Positions 37,446 through 45,034 of a stretch of DNA of 64,000 bases are shown here, in pieces (within the stretch, counting starts at the first letter, position 1; the number at the start of each line of letters is the position of its first letter). A program made the position numbers and the translations under genes. The stretch spans positions 887,501 through 951,500 of the forward strand of contig NC_014623.1 of assembly GCF_000165485.1 (NCBI RefSeq), read 5' to 3'. The stretch comes from Stigmatella aurantiaca DW4/3-1. GTDB lineage: Bacteria; Myxococcota; Myxococcia; Myxococcales; Myxococcaceae. The notes below the pieces were generated by a model. It had not been told where the DNA came from and did not search any database. It saw only the letters and a list, made by a program, of their open reading frames with translations.

Positions 37446-38684
37446 ATGACGGACACGCTCCAGCAGCATCGCCAGAAGGGCGCGCGGTTCATCGCGCTGG
37501 ATCACCTGGAGGCGGCGCTCGCCGAGTACGAGCAGCTGGTGAAGGCGGCGCCCGACGATGGGACGGGCCGCCAGCAGGTGGCCGAGCTGCTGGAGCGGCT
37601 CGGGCGCAAGACGCAGGCCGTGGCCGCGTACGAGGAGGCGGCGCTGGCGTGGGCGCGCGGCGGGCAGCTCCTGCGGGCCATCGTGGTGTGCAAGGCGCTC
37701 CTGCGGTTGGACCCGGGACACACCCGGACCCAGCGCTCGCTGGCGGACCTGTTCGGGTGGCGGGTGAAGCCTGGGGTGCGGAGCCCGGCCTCCCTGACGG
37801 CCATGGCCGAGTTCGAACTGCTGCCGGAAGGGGCTGGACCCGCGGCGGGGATGCCGGTGGTGCCCCTCTTCTCGCAGCTCGGGCGCGAGCCCTTCGCGGC
37901 GGTGCTGGAGGCGATGGAGGTGCGCACGCATCCCGCCAAGCATTCGGTGGTGGTGGAGGGCGAGCTGGGCGCCTCGATGTTCGCCCTGGTGGAGGGCACC
38001 CTGGAGGTGGTGCGCCACTTCCAGGATGGGACGCGGCGCAAGGTGGGGGAGCTGGCGGAGGGGGCTTTCTTCGGAGAGCTGGCGTTGATCTCGGAGGGGC
38101 CCCGGCTCGCGAGCGTGGTGGCGGCGGGGCCCGTCGTATTGCTGGAGTTCACGCGGGCGAAGCTCGCGGAGCTGGTGCGCAGGCACCCGGGGGTGGGACA
38201 GGTGGTGCAGGCCTTCTACCGCGAGCGGATGGTGGAGAACCTGCTGCGCAACAACCCCGCCTTCTCCCTGTTGAAACCGGAGCAGAAGCAGGCGGTGGTG
38301 CGGGAGTTCACGCTCAAGGCGGTGGCGGAAGGGGAGGTGCTCCTGAAGCAGGGGCAACAAGGGGAGGCGTTCTACCTGCTGCTGCGCGGCTGCTGCACGC
38401 CGTACCACGTGAAGCCAGATGGGCGGGAACAGGCCTATCCCGAGCTTCGGGAGGGGGCCGTCTTCGGGGAGATTTCCCTGCTCCTGGGCAAGCCCGTGAC
38501 GGCGACGGTGCGCGCCAACACCGCGAGCGTGGTGCTGCGGCTGGACCGGGCCGCCTTCGAGCGGCTCATCCTCGGGTTGCCGGGCATCCGGGGCGCCCTG
38601 ATGAAGGTGGGAACGGAGCGGCTCCAGCGCACGGCGAAGCTGCTCTCGGGCCGGGAAGTTCACGACGGCGACCTGCGCGTCTGA
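37446..38684 (+). CDS. TPR protein with two cyclic nucleotide-binding domains
   Basis: 412 residues; starts 16 nt after the preceding gene. Residues 1-95 form a TPR-like region (LEAALAEYEQLVKAAPDD, then KTQAVAAYEEAALAWARGG). Two cNMP domains follow: the first about 145-265 (VEGELGASMFALVEGTLEVV, FFGELALI), the second about 285-400 (LLKQGQQGEAFYLLLRGCC, VFGEISLLLGKPVTATVRA). The phosphate-binding Arg is present only in part: FGELALISEGPRLASV and FGEISLLLGKPVTATV carry the Gly-Glu pair but lack the usual Arg-Ala-Ala-Thr form, so nucleotide binding is uncertain. Likely co-transcribed with the preceding gene. Confidence 0.85.
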   Translation: MTDTLQQHRQKGARFIALDHLEAALAEYEQLVKAAPDDGTGRQQVAELLERLGRKTQAVAAYEEAALAWARGGQLLRAIVVCKALLRLDPGHTRTQRSLADLFGWRVKPGVRSPASLTAMAEFELLPEGAGPAAGMPVVPLFSQLGREPFAAVLEAMEVRTHPAKHSVVVEGELGASMFALVEGTLEVVRHFQDGTRRKVGELAEGAFFGELALISEGPRLASVVAAGPVVLLEFTRAKLAELVRRHPGVGQVVQAFYRERMVENLLRNNPAFSLLKPEQKQAVVREFTLKAVAEGEVLLKQGQQGEAFYLLLRGCCTPYHVKPDGREQAYPELREGAVFGEISLLLGKPVTATVRANTASVVLRLDRAAFERLILGLPGIRGALMKVGTERLQRTAKLLSGREVHDGDLRV

Positions 38685-38711
38685 GCGGGCATTGGTGGAG
38701 GGATGGACGTC

Positions 38712-39677
38712 ATGAAGCTGCGAAAGCTGGGGCGCTCGGACATCGAGATTTCTCCCATCGGGCTGGGGTGCTGGCAGTTCTCCGACGGGGCTGGGATGGT
38801 GGGAGGCTTCTGGGAAGCGCTGCCCTCCGGGACGGTGCAGGACATCGTCGACGCCTCGCTGCGGGGGGGCATCAACTGGTTCGATACGGCCGAGGTCTAC
38901 GGGCAGGGCCGCTCCGAGCAAGTGCTCTCCGCCACGCTCACGCGCCTGGGAAAGAAGCCAGGCGACGTCGTCATCGCGACCAAGTGGTGGCCCACCCTGC
39001 GGGGCGCCGCCAGCATCGGCAAGACGATCGGCAGCCGGATGTCCGCCCTCAACCCGTTTGGCATCGACCTGCATCAGATCCACCACGCCTGGGCCTTCTC
39101 GTCGATCCAGGCGCAGGCCGACGCGATGGCGGACCTGGTCCAGGCCGGCAAGATTCGCACGGTGGGGGTCAGCAACTTCTCCGCGAGCCAGATGCGTGCC
39201 GCCCATGCCGCGCTCGCCAAGCGAGGCGTTCCGCTCGTCTCCAATCAGATGCTCTACAACCTGCTCGACCGGCGGATCGAATCGAACGGGGTGCTCGCCG
39301 CCGCCCAGGAGCTGGGCATCACCCTCATTGCCTACTCCCCCCTCGCGCAGGGGCTGCTGTCGGGCAAGTTCCACGATGACCCCGCCCTCATCAAGACCCG
39401 GGTGGGGCCCCGCAGGTTCATGCCGAAGTACTGGCCCAGCGGACTGGCCCGCAGCCGCCCGCTCATCGACGAGCTCCGGAAGGTGGCCGCCGCCCATGGG
39501 GTGACGGCCTCGCAGGTGGCCCTCAACTGGCTCGTCCACTTCCACGGCGAGACGGTGGTGGCCATCCCCGGCGCGACGAAGCGGACCCACGCCGAGGAGA
39601 ACGTCGGGGCGGTGGGGTTCACCCTCTCGCAGGAGGAACTGCGCCGCATCGATGAACTGTCACGGCCGTTTCTCTGA
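38712..39677 (+). CDS. Aldo/keto reductase
   Basis: 321 residues, ATG at 38712 (8 nt after GGAGGG; the in-frame ATG at 38703 is too close to that box). Catalytic tetrad: Asp and Tyr in WFDTAEVYG, Lys in IATKWW, His in HQIHHAW, all in the family order. KIRTVGVSNFS and LIAYSPLAQGLLSGKF are typical AKR signatures and bind NADP(H). The substrate is unknown. It is immediately upstream of the PhlG-like gene and may belong to the metabolic cluster, but this is not shown. Confidence 0.9.
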   Translation: MKLRKLGRSDIEISPIGLGCWQFSDGAGMVGGFWEALPSGTVQDIVDASLRGGINWFDTAEVYGQGRSEQVLSATLTRLGKKPGDVVIATKWWPTLRGAASIGKTIGSRMSALNPFGIDLHQIHHAWAFSSIQAQADAMADLVQAGKIRTVGVSNFSASQMRAAHAALAKRGVPLVSNQMLYNLLDRRIESNGVLAAAQELGITLIAYSPLAQGLLSGKFHDDPALIKTRVGPRRFMPKYWPSGLARSRPLIDELRKVAAAHGVTASQVALNWLVHFHGETVVAIPGATKRTHAEENVGAVGFTLSQEELRRIDELSRPFL

Positions 39678-39721
39678 CACTGGCATTGTCCTGGCGGCTC
39701 TTGTAGAGCGATGAGCCCATC

Positions 39722-40387
39722 ATGACGACATGGACACTGCCCGCGCCTCGGGACTTCCAGTGGAAGATGAAGCCGCCAGAGAGCGCCAAGACCCAGTTCA
39801 ACATCTTGCCCAATGACAGCTTCGAACTGACCATTCAGCATGATCCCATCAAGGGCGTGACGCCCAAGATGTTGGACTGGTGGTTCCGGAACATCGGCGG
39901 GGACATGATCTACCAGGGGAAGAGCTACCCCCGGTACCTCGTCTGGCACCCGATTGATCACATCCACTGGTCCCTGGAGGCGCCCTCGCCGGACGGGTCC
40001 ATCGGCGCGGGCTCCGAGTTCCACATCGTCGAGGCCTTCAATGCCAACATGGACTGGCTGATCGACAGCATCGAGCACGTCGAGAAGCTGGATGAGACGG
40101 GCATCCGGCTCGTGCTGAAGAAGCTGGGCACCGAGGTCTTCCGGCTCGAGCACTGGTTTGATCCGCACCCCGCGGGGACCCTCTACCGGTCCCGGATGCA
40201 GGTGGGCGCCGAGAACACCTTTGGCATGCTCATCTTCCAGCCGCTGGTCCGTCCGTTCATCTTCAGCGAGGAGATGGGCTACGCCTGGCTCCGGCACAAC
40301 ATCGAAGAGGTCGGCAATTTCGAGTTCTTCCTGCCGGAGCTCTACCAGCGCGAAGTGGTGGACAAGGCCTCCCCCACGGGAGGATAG
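39722..40387 (+). CDS. PhlG-like (DAPG hydrolase family) protein
   Basis: 221 residues, no signal peptide. It matches the 2,4-diacetylphloroglucinol hydrolase (PhlG) fold by its conserved elements: LDWWFRNIGGD with YLVWHPIDHIHW (His76 and His80), SEFHIVEAF (Glu104), and RHNIEEVGNFE (His192 and Glu196, an H-x3-E pair). In PhlG, zinc is held by two His and two Glu including an H-x3-E pair near the C-terminus. The family cleaves C-C bonds between an aromatic ring and an acyl group. The length is somewhat short for PhlG (about 294). An acyl-arene substrate from the neighbouring cluster is possible but unproven. Confidence 0.72.
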   Translation: MTTWTLPAPRDFQWKMKPPESAKTQFNILPNDSFELTIQHDPIKGVTPKMLDWWFRNIGGDMIYQGKSYPRYLVWHPIDHIHWSLEAPSPDGSIGAGSEFHIVEAFNANMDWLIDSIEHVEKLDETGIRLVLKKLGTEVFRLEHWFDPHPAGTLYRSRMQVGAENTFGMLIFQPLVRPFIFSEEMGYAWLRHNIEEVGNFEFFLPELYQREVVDKASPTGG

Positions 40388-40414
40388 GGAGGGCTCCCGC
40401 CCTCCGGGGCGGTG

Positions 40415-41695
40415 TCAGACGGTTTCCGCGGCGAGCGAGAGCGGGTGCTCGCGCAGCCACTCCTGGCAGCGGTGGATGCGCTGGGCGGCGGGAGCAAGCC
40501 CCGTGGACTCGAGGAACTGGCGGTAGGGCTCGAGGTCGTCCGCGGTCCACACGGGCCGGGCCTTGAGGTCCGCGAGCAGCACCATCTCCTCGGCGGAGCG
40601 GCCTTGCGCTTCCTGGCTGGCGGTGAAGAGCGCGGCCATCACCATGCGCGAGGGCTCCGCCTCCACGGCGATGGCGGCGTCGGTGAACCAGGCGCGGGTG
40701 GCCTCGTCGAGGGTGGTGTCCCCGGCCTTCGCGCGCAGGCGCGCGCGCATTCCCTCGAGCAGCTCGGAGTCGAGCGCTCCCTTCACCGCGCGGATGATGT
40801 TGGCCACGGCGGCGCGGCGGGTGGCGGCATCCGAGGCGGCCGCCTTCACCGCGCGCAGCGGCTCCCAGAGGACGCAGGTGAACCACAGCTCCTCCTCGGG
40901 CGCGAAGAGGGGCGGGGTGGCGGGGTCGCGCAGCTTCGCCTCGACGCGGGCGGAGCGCTCCTGGGCCTCACGCGTGATGCGCTCGACGAGGGCGGGATCC
41001 GACTGGACGTGCTGGAGCAGCGCATCCACGTCCCCCGCCTTCGCCTTTTGCAGCGCCTCGCGGGCCCCGGCGGACAGGTCCTCCTCGGCGAAGCGGGCGA
41101 GGGCTTCGAGCTTGTGGGCCAGCTCCTGATGGCGCTCGCACCACTCGCGGAACTGGACCTCGAAGATGACGTCGAGGACCGGGATGTCCTCGGGGTTGAA
41201 GCGGGAGCCCCGGGCCTGGGCCGAGGCGAGCAGCGCGCCCACGCACAGGGCCTGTGTGTCCTCGGGGGACCGTCCTGGCTCGGCCGCGCGCTGGAGGACG
41301 CTCGCGCGGAAGGTGTCGAGGAAGGCGCGGGTGCCCAACTGGCGCACAGTGCCCACCAGCAGCTCGCGCTTGTCCCGCGCTGGCTCCTGCTCGGCGGTGC
41401 CGGCGAGGGCCTCGAGGGCCTTGCCGATGTGGGCATCGAAGGCGGCCTCGTCGAAGCGCAGGCCGGGGGCTGGGCCCCACCCGGCCAGCAGGGCGCCGAG
41501 GTGCTCCAGCGCCCGGGACAGCCGGGACAGGTCCGGATCGCCGAGGAGCTCCATGGCCGCCCGGAGGTCCGCGGTCAGCGGATGCGCGGCCGCGGGCGGA
41601 GACGCCTTGCGCGCGCGGTCCTCGGAGGCGTGACACACCTTGTACTTCTTGCCGCTCCCACACGGGCAGGGGGCATTGCGTCCCGGTTTGCTCAC
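40415..41695 (-). CDS. SEC-C motif protein
   Basis: 426 residues. The SEC-C zinc motif lies at the extreme N-terminus (NAPCPCGSGKKYKVCH), unusual since it is more often C-terminal. The rest is helical, with no recognised domain. It lies 14 nt downstream of the Rieske gene on the same strand and may be co-transcribed, but nothing links it functionally to the metabolic genes. SEC-C motifs bind zinc and mediate protein contacts. Confidence 0.8.
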   Translation of the reverse strand: MSKPGRNAPCPCGSGKKYKVCHASEDRARKASPPAAAHPLTADLRAAMELLGDPDLSRLSRALEHLGALLAGWGPAPGLRFDEAAFDAHIGKALEALAGTAEQEPARDKRELLVGTVRQLGTRAFLDTFRASVLQRAAEPGRSPEDTQALCVGALLASAQARGSRFNPEDIPVLDVIFEVQFREWCERHQELAHKLEALARFAEEDLSAGAREALQKAKAGDVDALLQHVQSDPALVERITREAQERSARVEAKLRDPATPPLFAPEEELWFTCVLWEPLRAVKAAASDAATRRAAVANIIRAVKGALDSELLEGMRARLRAKAGDTTLDEATRAWFTDAAIAVEAEPSRMVMAALFTASQEAQGRSAEEMVLLADLKARPVWTADDLEPYRQFLESTGLAPAAQRIHRCQEWLREHPLSLAAETV

Positions 41696-41708
41696 GCGGC
41701 CTGGTGTA

Positions 41709-42770
41709 TCACTCCACGGCGCCCGAGGTCCCCGTGGCCTTCAGGGGAACCGGGGCAGGAACCTGTTGCTCGGGCCCTTGGTGGTAGGCGGAGTCGATGA
41801 GGCGCCGGGTCTCGCGCAGCACCCGGTCGAACTTGCCGAGTTGCAGCCCCTTGAGGTCCGTCCGCTTGTCCGTCCGGGCCACCTCCTCGACGATGTTCTT
41901 GTCGAGGTTGAACTCGTGGTGCGCCATCTTCAGGAAGCGCTTCGAGGCGATCTGCCGCAGGGGCGCCAGCCCCTTGGGGCTGAAGATGCCCACGGTGGAG
42001 AAGAAGAACAGGAAGATGTGGGTCTCTTCCGCGGTCGCCGGCGTGAGGAAGGCGAACTCGCGAATCTTGTGGGGCTTCTGCTCGTTCGTCTTCGGGTCGT
42101 GCCACATCATGTTGTAGATGAAGTGGACGGGCCGGAAGTGGGCCATGAAGTCGATGACGAGCCGGGTCTTCGGCGGCATGAAGAACTGCGTGGGAGACCA
42201 CCAGGGGATGTGGCGCTGGGTGCCCTCGTAGGTGACGTGGATGCTCTCGCCCAGCGTCTCGACCTTCGGAACCACCTGGGTGATGGCTTGCGCGTCGAAC
42301 GCGAAGACGCCGTGGTTGGTGGGGCTGTGTTCGATCTCGATGAAGTTGTCGACCACCAGCTCGAAGGGCGCGTACATGATGCCCGTGTCCAGCCCCACGG
42401 AGTGGTAGCCGTCGACCTCGAACTCCGGCAGTTGGGCGTTGGACTCGACGGGCTTGACCCAGACGGCGCCGTAGCGCTCGGCCACGTCGTACCGCTGGAC
42501 GCGGGGCTTCATGCCCGGGTTGCAGGGGCTGGTGCCCTTGCCCTCGCTGTCATACCGCCACAGGTGGTAGGGGCAGACGAGCTTGTCGTTCTCGACCCAT
42601 CCCTTGCTCAGCCGCATGGCCCGGTGCGGGCAGCGGTCTTCCAGCGCGGAGAGGGTGCCGTTGGCGGTGCGGAACAGGACGATCTCCGAGTCCCATACTT
42701 TCACGCCAACCGGCTTGTCCTTGAGCTGCTGACTGTCCAGAACGGGATGCCAATGATCCTTCGCCGTCAT
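41709..42770 (-). CDS. Rieske-type non-haem iron oxygenase
   Basis: 353 residues. The Rieske [2Fe-2S] ligands are Cys47-x-His49 and Cys66-x2-His69 (CPHRAMRLSKGWVENDK, then CPYHLW). The mononuclear iron site has the N-x2-E-x2-H-x4-H form, Asn142, Glu145, His148 and His153 (DNFIEIEHSPTNHG); the bridging residue is Glu rather than the usual Asp. The C-terminal half is the SRPBCC-fold catalytic domain. It needs a separate ferredoxin/reductase. N-oxygenases such as PrnD and C-hydroxylases share this layout. In this cluster, oxidation of the aryl amine to nitro or nitroso is one possibility. 78 bases downstream of the DAHP synthase gene and probably co-transcribed. Confidence 0.88.
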   Translation of the reverse strand: MTAKDHWHPVLDSQQLKDKPVGVKVWDSEIVLFRTANGTLSALEDRCPHRAMRLSKGWVENDKLVCPYHLWRYDSEGKGTSPCNPGMKPRVQRYDVAERYGAVWVKPVESNAQLPEFEVDGYHSVGLDTGIMYAPFELVVDNFIEIEHSPTNHGVFAFDAQAITQVVPKVETLGESIHVTYEGTQRHIPWWSPTQFFMPPKTRLVIDFMAHFRPVHFIYNMMWHDPKTNEQKPHKIREFAFLTPATAEETHIFLFFFSTVGIFSPKGLAPLRQIASKRFLKMAHHEFNLDKNIVEEVARTDKRTDLKGLQLGKFDRVLRETRRLIDSAYHQGPEQQVPAPVPLKATGTSGAVE

Positions 42771-42848
42771 GATTCCTAACCTCACCAAGAATTGAACAGC
42801 CGGAGGCAAAGCCTCCTACGCCATTTCCAGCCAGGTCAATGCCCCGGC

Positions 42849-44258
42849 TCAGCCGAGCTCCCGCATCTCATCGGCCTTGAGGAACGCCCCCCGGAGCGCC
42901 TGACGCTGCAGGCAGTCGCTGATCATGAACACCAGCTCGAGCGACTGAGAGGCATTCAGGCGAGGGTCGCACGCCGTGGTGTAGTTCGTGGTCAGATCCG
43001 CCTCCTCGATGTCCGAGGAGCCGCCCAAGCACTCGGTGACCTCCGAGCCCGTGCACTCCAGGTGCAGGCCGCCCAGCCGGCTGCCCTCGGCATCGTGGAT
43101 GTCGAAGGCGGAGCGGACCTCGGAGAGGATGTCCTGGAAGCGGCGCGTCTTGATGCCCTGGCTGCTGACGATGCCGTTGCCGTGCATCGGGTCGCAGCTC
43201 CAGATGACCCGGGCGTCCATCTGCTGCACGGCCTCGATGAGCGGCGGCAGGCACTGGGCGATGCGATCCTTGCCGAAGCGGGTGATGAGCGTCAGCCGGC
43301 CCGGCTCGTTGTTCGGGTTGAGCAGGCGGACGAGCTCCTGGAGCTCCTCCGGCTTGCAGCTGGGGCCGACCTTCACCCCGATGGGGTTGTGGATGCCGCG
43401 GAAGTACTCGACGTGTGCGCCATCCAGTTGCCGCGTCCGCTCGCCCAGCCACAGGTAGTGGGTGCTCAGGTTGTAGGGGTGGTTGTCCTCCCCTTGGCCC
43501 GTCAGCGACTCCTCGTAGGCCAGGTGCAGCCCCTCGTGGGACACGAAGAGGTTGATGGCGTCATAGGCGCCGGCCGGGGCCGACTTGAGGATGGTGGTGA
43601 GCTGCTGCACCACGTGGCGGTAGCTGCGCTCCTCGTGGCTCAGCTCGCCGAGCAGCGGCAGTTGCCAGGCCTCGTCGCCCAGGCCGAGCGACATCAGGCT
43701 CTCGCCGCTCAGGGACCGGAGCTGGTTCATCACCGCGGACGAATAGAGGTAGGCCTGGAGCAGCCGCTGCGGGTCCGAGCGCCGGGCGTCCGCGTTCGCC
43801 GTCACGTCATTGACGATGTCGCCCCGGTAGACCGGCAGTTGCACGCCGTTGACCGTCTCCAGGTTCTGGGAGCGGGGCTTGGCGAATTGGCCCGCCATCC
43901 GGGCCACTTGCACCACCGGTTGCTGGGTGGCGTGCTGGACCAGGAGGCCCATTTGCCCCATCGCCCGCACCTTACGGGTCAGCTCCTGGCGATGAATGTC
44001 CGAGAAGCGCTCCGCGCAATCTCCCGCGTGGAGCAGGAAGCCCCACCCGTTGGCGACTTGAGCCAGTTGCTCACGCAGGGACGCGCACTCGGTGCTTCGC
44101 ACCAGCGCGGGCATTTGACGCAGCCGCTCAAGGACGCCCGTGAGGGCCTCGGGCGTGTCGTACACCGGCTGTTGGGCCGCAGTCTTCAGTCTCCAACTCG
44201 AGGTGGACCAACGCTTATCCCGGAAGTGCCCGCTTAGTTGGATAGGACTGGCATTCAT
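42849..44258 (-). CDS. Class II (plant-type) 3-deoxy-D-arabino-heptulosonate-7-phosphate synthase
   Basis: 469 residues from ATG 44258; an upstream ATG at 44306 would add 16 residues and looks less likely. Class II signatures: FLLHAGDCAERF, LITRFGKDRIAQCLPPLIEAV, IWSCDPMHGNGI, and LECTGSEVTECLGGSSDIEEADL with ACDPRLNASQSLELVF. It makes DAHP from phosphoenolpyruvate and erythrose-4-phosphate, the first shikimate step. Class II enzymes appear often in clusters for aromatic natural products, where they raise shikimate flux. Next to the pab genes this fits supply of chorismate. It is divergent from an orphan membrane protein. Confidence 0.95.
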   Translation of the reverse strand: MNASPIQLSGHFRDKRWSTSSWRLKTAAQQPVYDTPEALTGVLERLRQMPALVRSTECASLREQLAQVANGWGFLLHAGDCAERFSDIHRQELTRKVRAMGQMGLLVQHATQQPVVQVARMAGQFAKPRSQNLETVNGVQLPVYRGDIVNDVTANADARRSDPQRLLQAYLYSSAVMNQLRSLSGESLMSLGLGDEAWQLPLLGELSHEERSYRHVVQQLTTILKSAPAGAYDAINLFVSHEGLHLAYEESLTGQGEDNHPYNLSTHYLWLGERTRQLDGAHVEYFRGIHNPIGVKVGPSCKPEELQELVRLLNPNNEPGRLTLITRFGKDRIAQCLPPLIEAVQQMDARVIWSCDPMHGNGIVSSQGIKTRRFQDILSEVRSAFDIHDAEGSRLGGLHLECTGSEVTECLGGSSDIEEADLTTNYTTACDPRLNASQSLELVFMISDCLQRQALRGAFLKADEMRELG

Positions 44259-44428
44259 GCATCTTAAATAAACACAACGTTCAGTGTGATTCAAGCTTTT
44301 CTGCACGAACGGAAAAAAGAAGCTTGTGACCCGACCTTTCCCCTCTTCTTGAGCGCACCCTCTCCTACCTATTCTCTCCTTATACGGGTCGGCAAAAAAT
44401 TGAAAACTCAGCGTAACTTGACGGCACC
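44259..44428. promoter_or_regulatory. AT-rich divergent intergenic region between DAHP synthase and membrane protein genes
   Basis: The region is clearly less GC-rich than its neighbours. The minus strand has a TATAAG box and a TTTTCA box 16 nt upstream of it, a weak -35/-10 candidate for the DAHP synthase. A hairpin at 44293-44325 (AAGCTTTTC with GAAGCTT, one bulge) sits in the leader of that gene; a regulatory role is not shown. I found no -24/-12 match here. Confidence 0.35.
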
Positions 44429-45016
44429 GTGAAAAATGTTAACTTCCAAAACGTGAAAGCCGCCTTTTACTTGTTCATGATCGCTGGGGCCTTTGGTGGG
44501 TTTGATGTGTTGTATTACCACATCTACACACATCGGCTGTACCGCCAACCCTCCGCCATCTGGGAGAACGTGACGCACTTCACGCGCGCCCTGTTGTTCG
44601 CGGTTTTCTTCACTTTGATCGTGCACGTCCGGGCGGCGGGGGCCTGGTGGTGGCTCTACCCGGCCATCATCGCGATCGAGTTCGTCAACACGATGCTCGA
44701 CACCATCCTGGAGCCCGCGTCGCGCAAGAGCCTGGGAGGCCTGCCCACAGGGGAGTACATCCTGCACGTCTTCCTGTCGCTCGTCACGGGCGCGGCGCTG
44801 GCGTGCATGCTCTTCGATTCGCAGGCGCTGCTGTCCGAGCCCACGTCGCTGACGTGGTACACGCTGGACCTGCCCGAGTCCCTGATCTTCGGCAGCTACA
44901 TGTCCACCGTGGCGGCGGTCGGGTTCTTCCTGTTCGAGTCCACCAGCTTCCTGAAGCAGCTGTCCCAGCGGATGCGCCGCCAGCCCGCCGTGGACATGGC
45001 GGTGAAGCCGGCCTGA
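44429..45016 (+). CDS. Uncharacterised five-helix membrane protein
   Basis: 195 residues starting with GTG (GTG 44453 is another possible start). Four or five hydrophobic helices at residues about 10-30, 47-65, 68-88, 108-128 and 150-172. Conserved-looking polar motifs in the loops are YYHIYTHRLYRQPSAIWENVTH and EFVNTMLDTILEPASRKSLGGLP. The His-x3-His and the Asp/Glu in helices suggest a metal or cofactor, but I know no family. It is divergent from the DAHP synthase and probably belongs to the cluster. Confidence 0.6.
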   Translation: MKNVNFQNVKAAFYLFMIAGAFGGFDVLYYHIYTHRLYRQPSAIWENVTHFTRALLFAVFFTLIVHVRAAGAWWWLYPAIIAIEFVNTMLDTILEPASRKSLGGLPTGEYILHVFLSLVTGAALACMLFDSQALLSEPTSLTWYTLDLPESLIFGSYMSTVAAVGFFLFESTSFLKQLSQRMRRQPAVDMAVKPA

Positions 45017-45028
45017 GCGAAGGCCGGC
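45007..45028. terminator. Hairpin between the membrane protein and response regulator genes
   Basis: GCCGGCCT and AGGCCGGC form an 8-bp stem with a 6-nt loop that includes the membrane protein stop codon. The response regulator ends at 45035 on the other strand, so it sits between two convergent genes. No T-run. Confidence 0.4.
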
Positions 45029-45034
45029 CCGGGG

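Noticed and set aside
44293-44325. Attenuator in the DAHP synthase leader
   Set aside because: A weak bulged hairpin exists, but no leader peptide with aromatic codons or alternative stem is visible.
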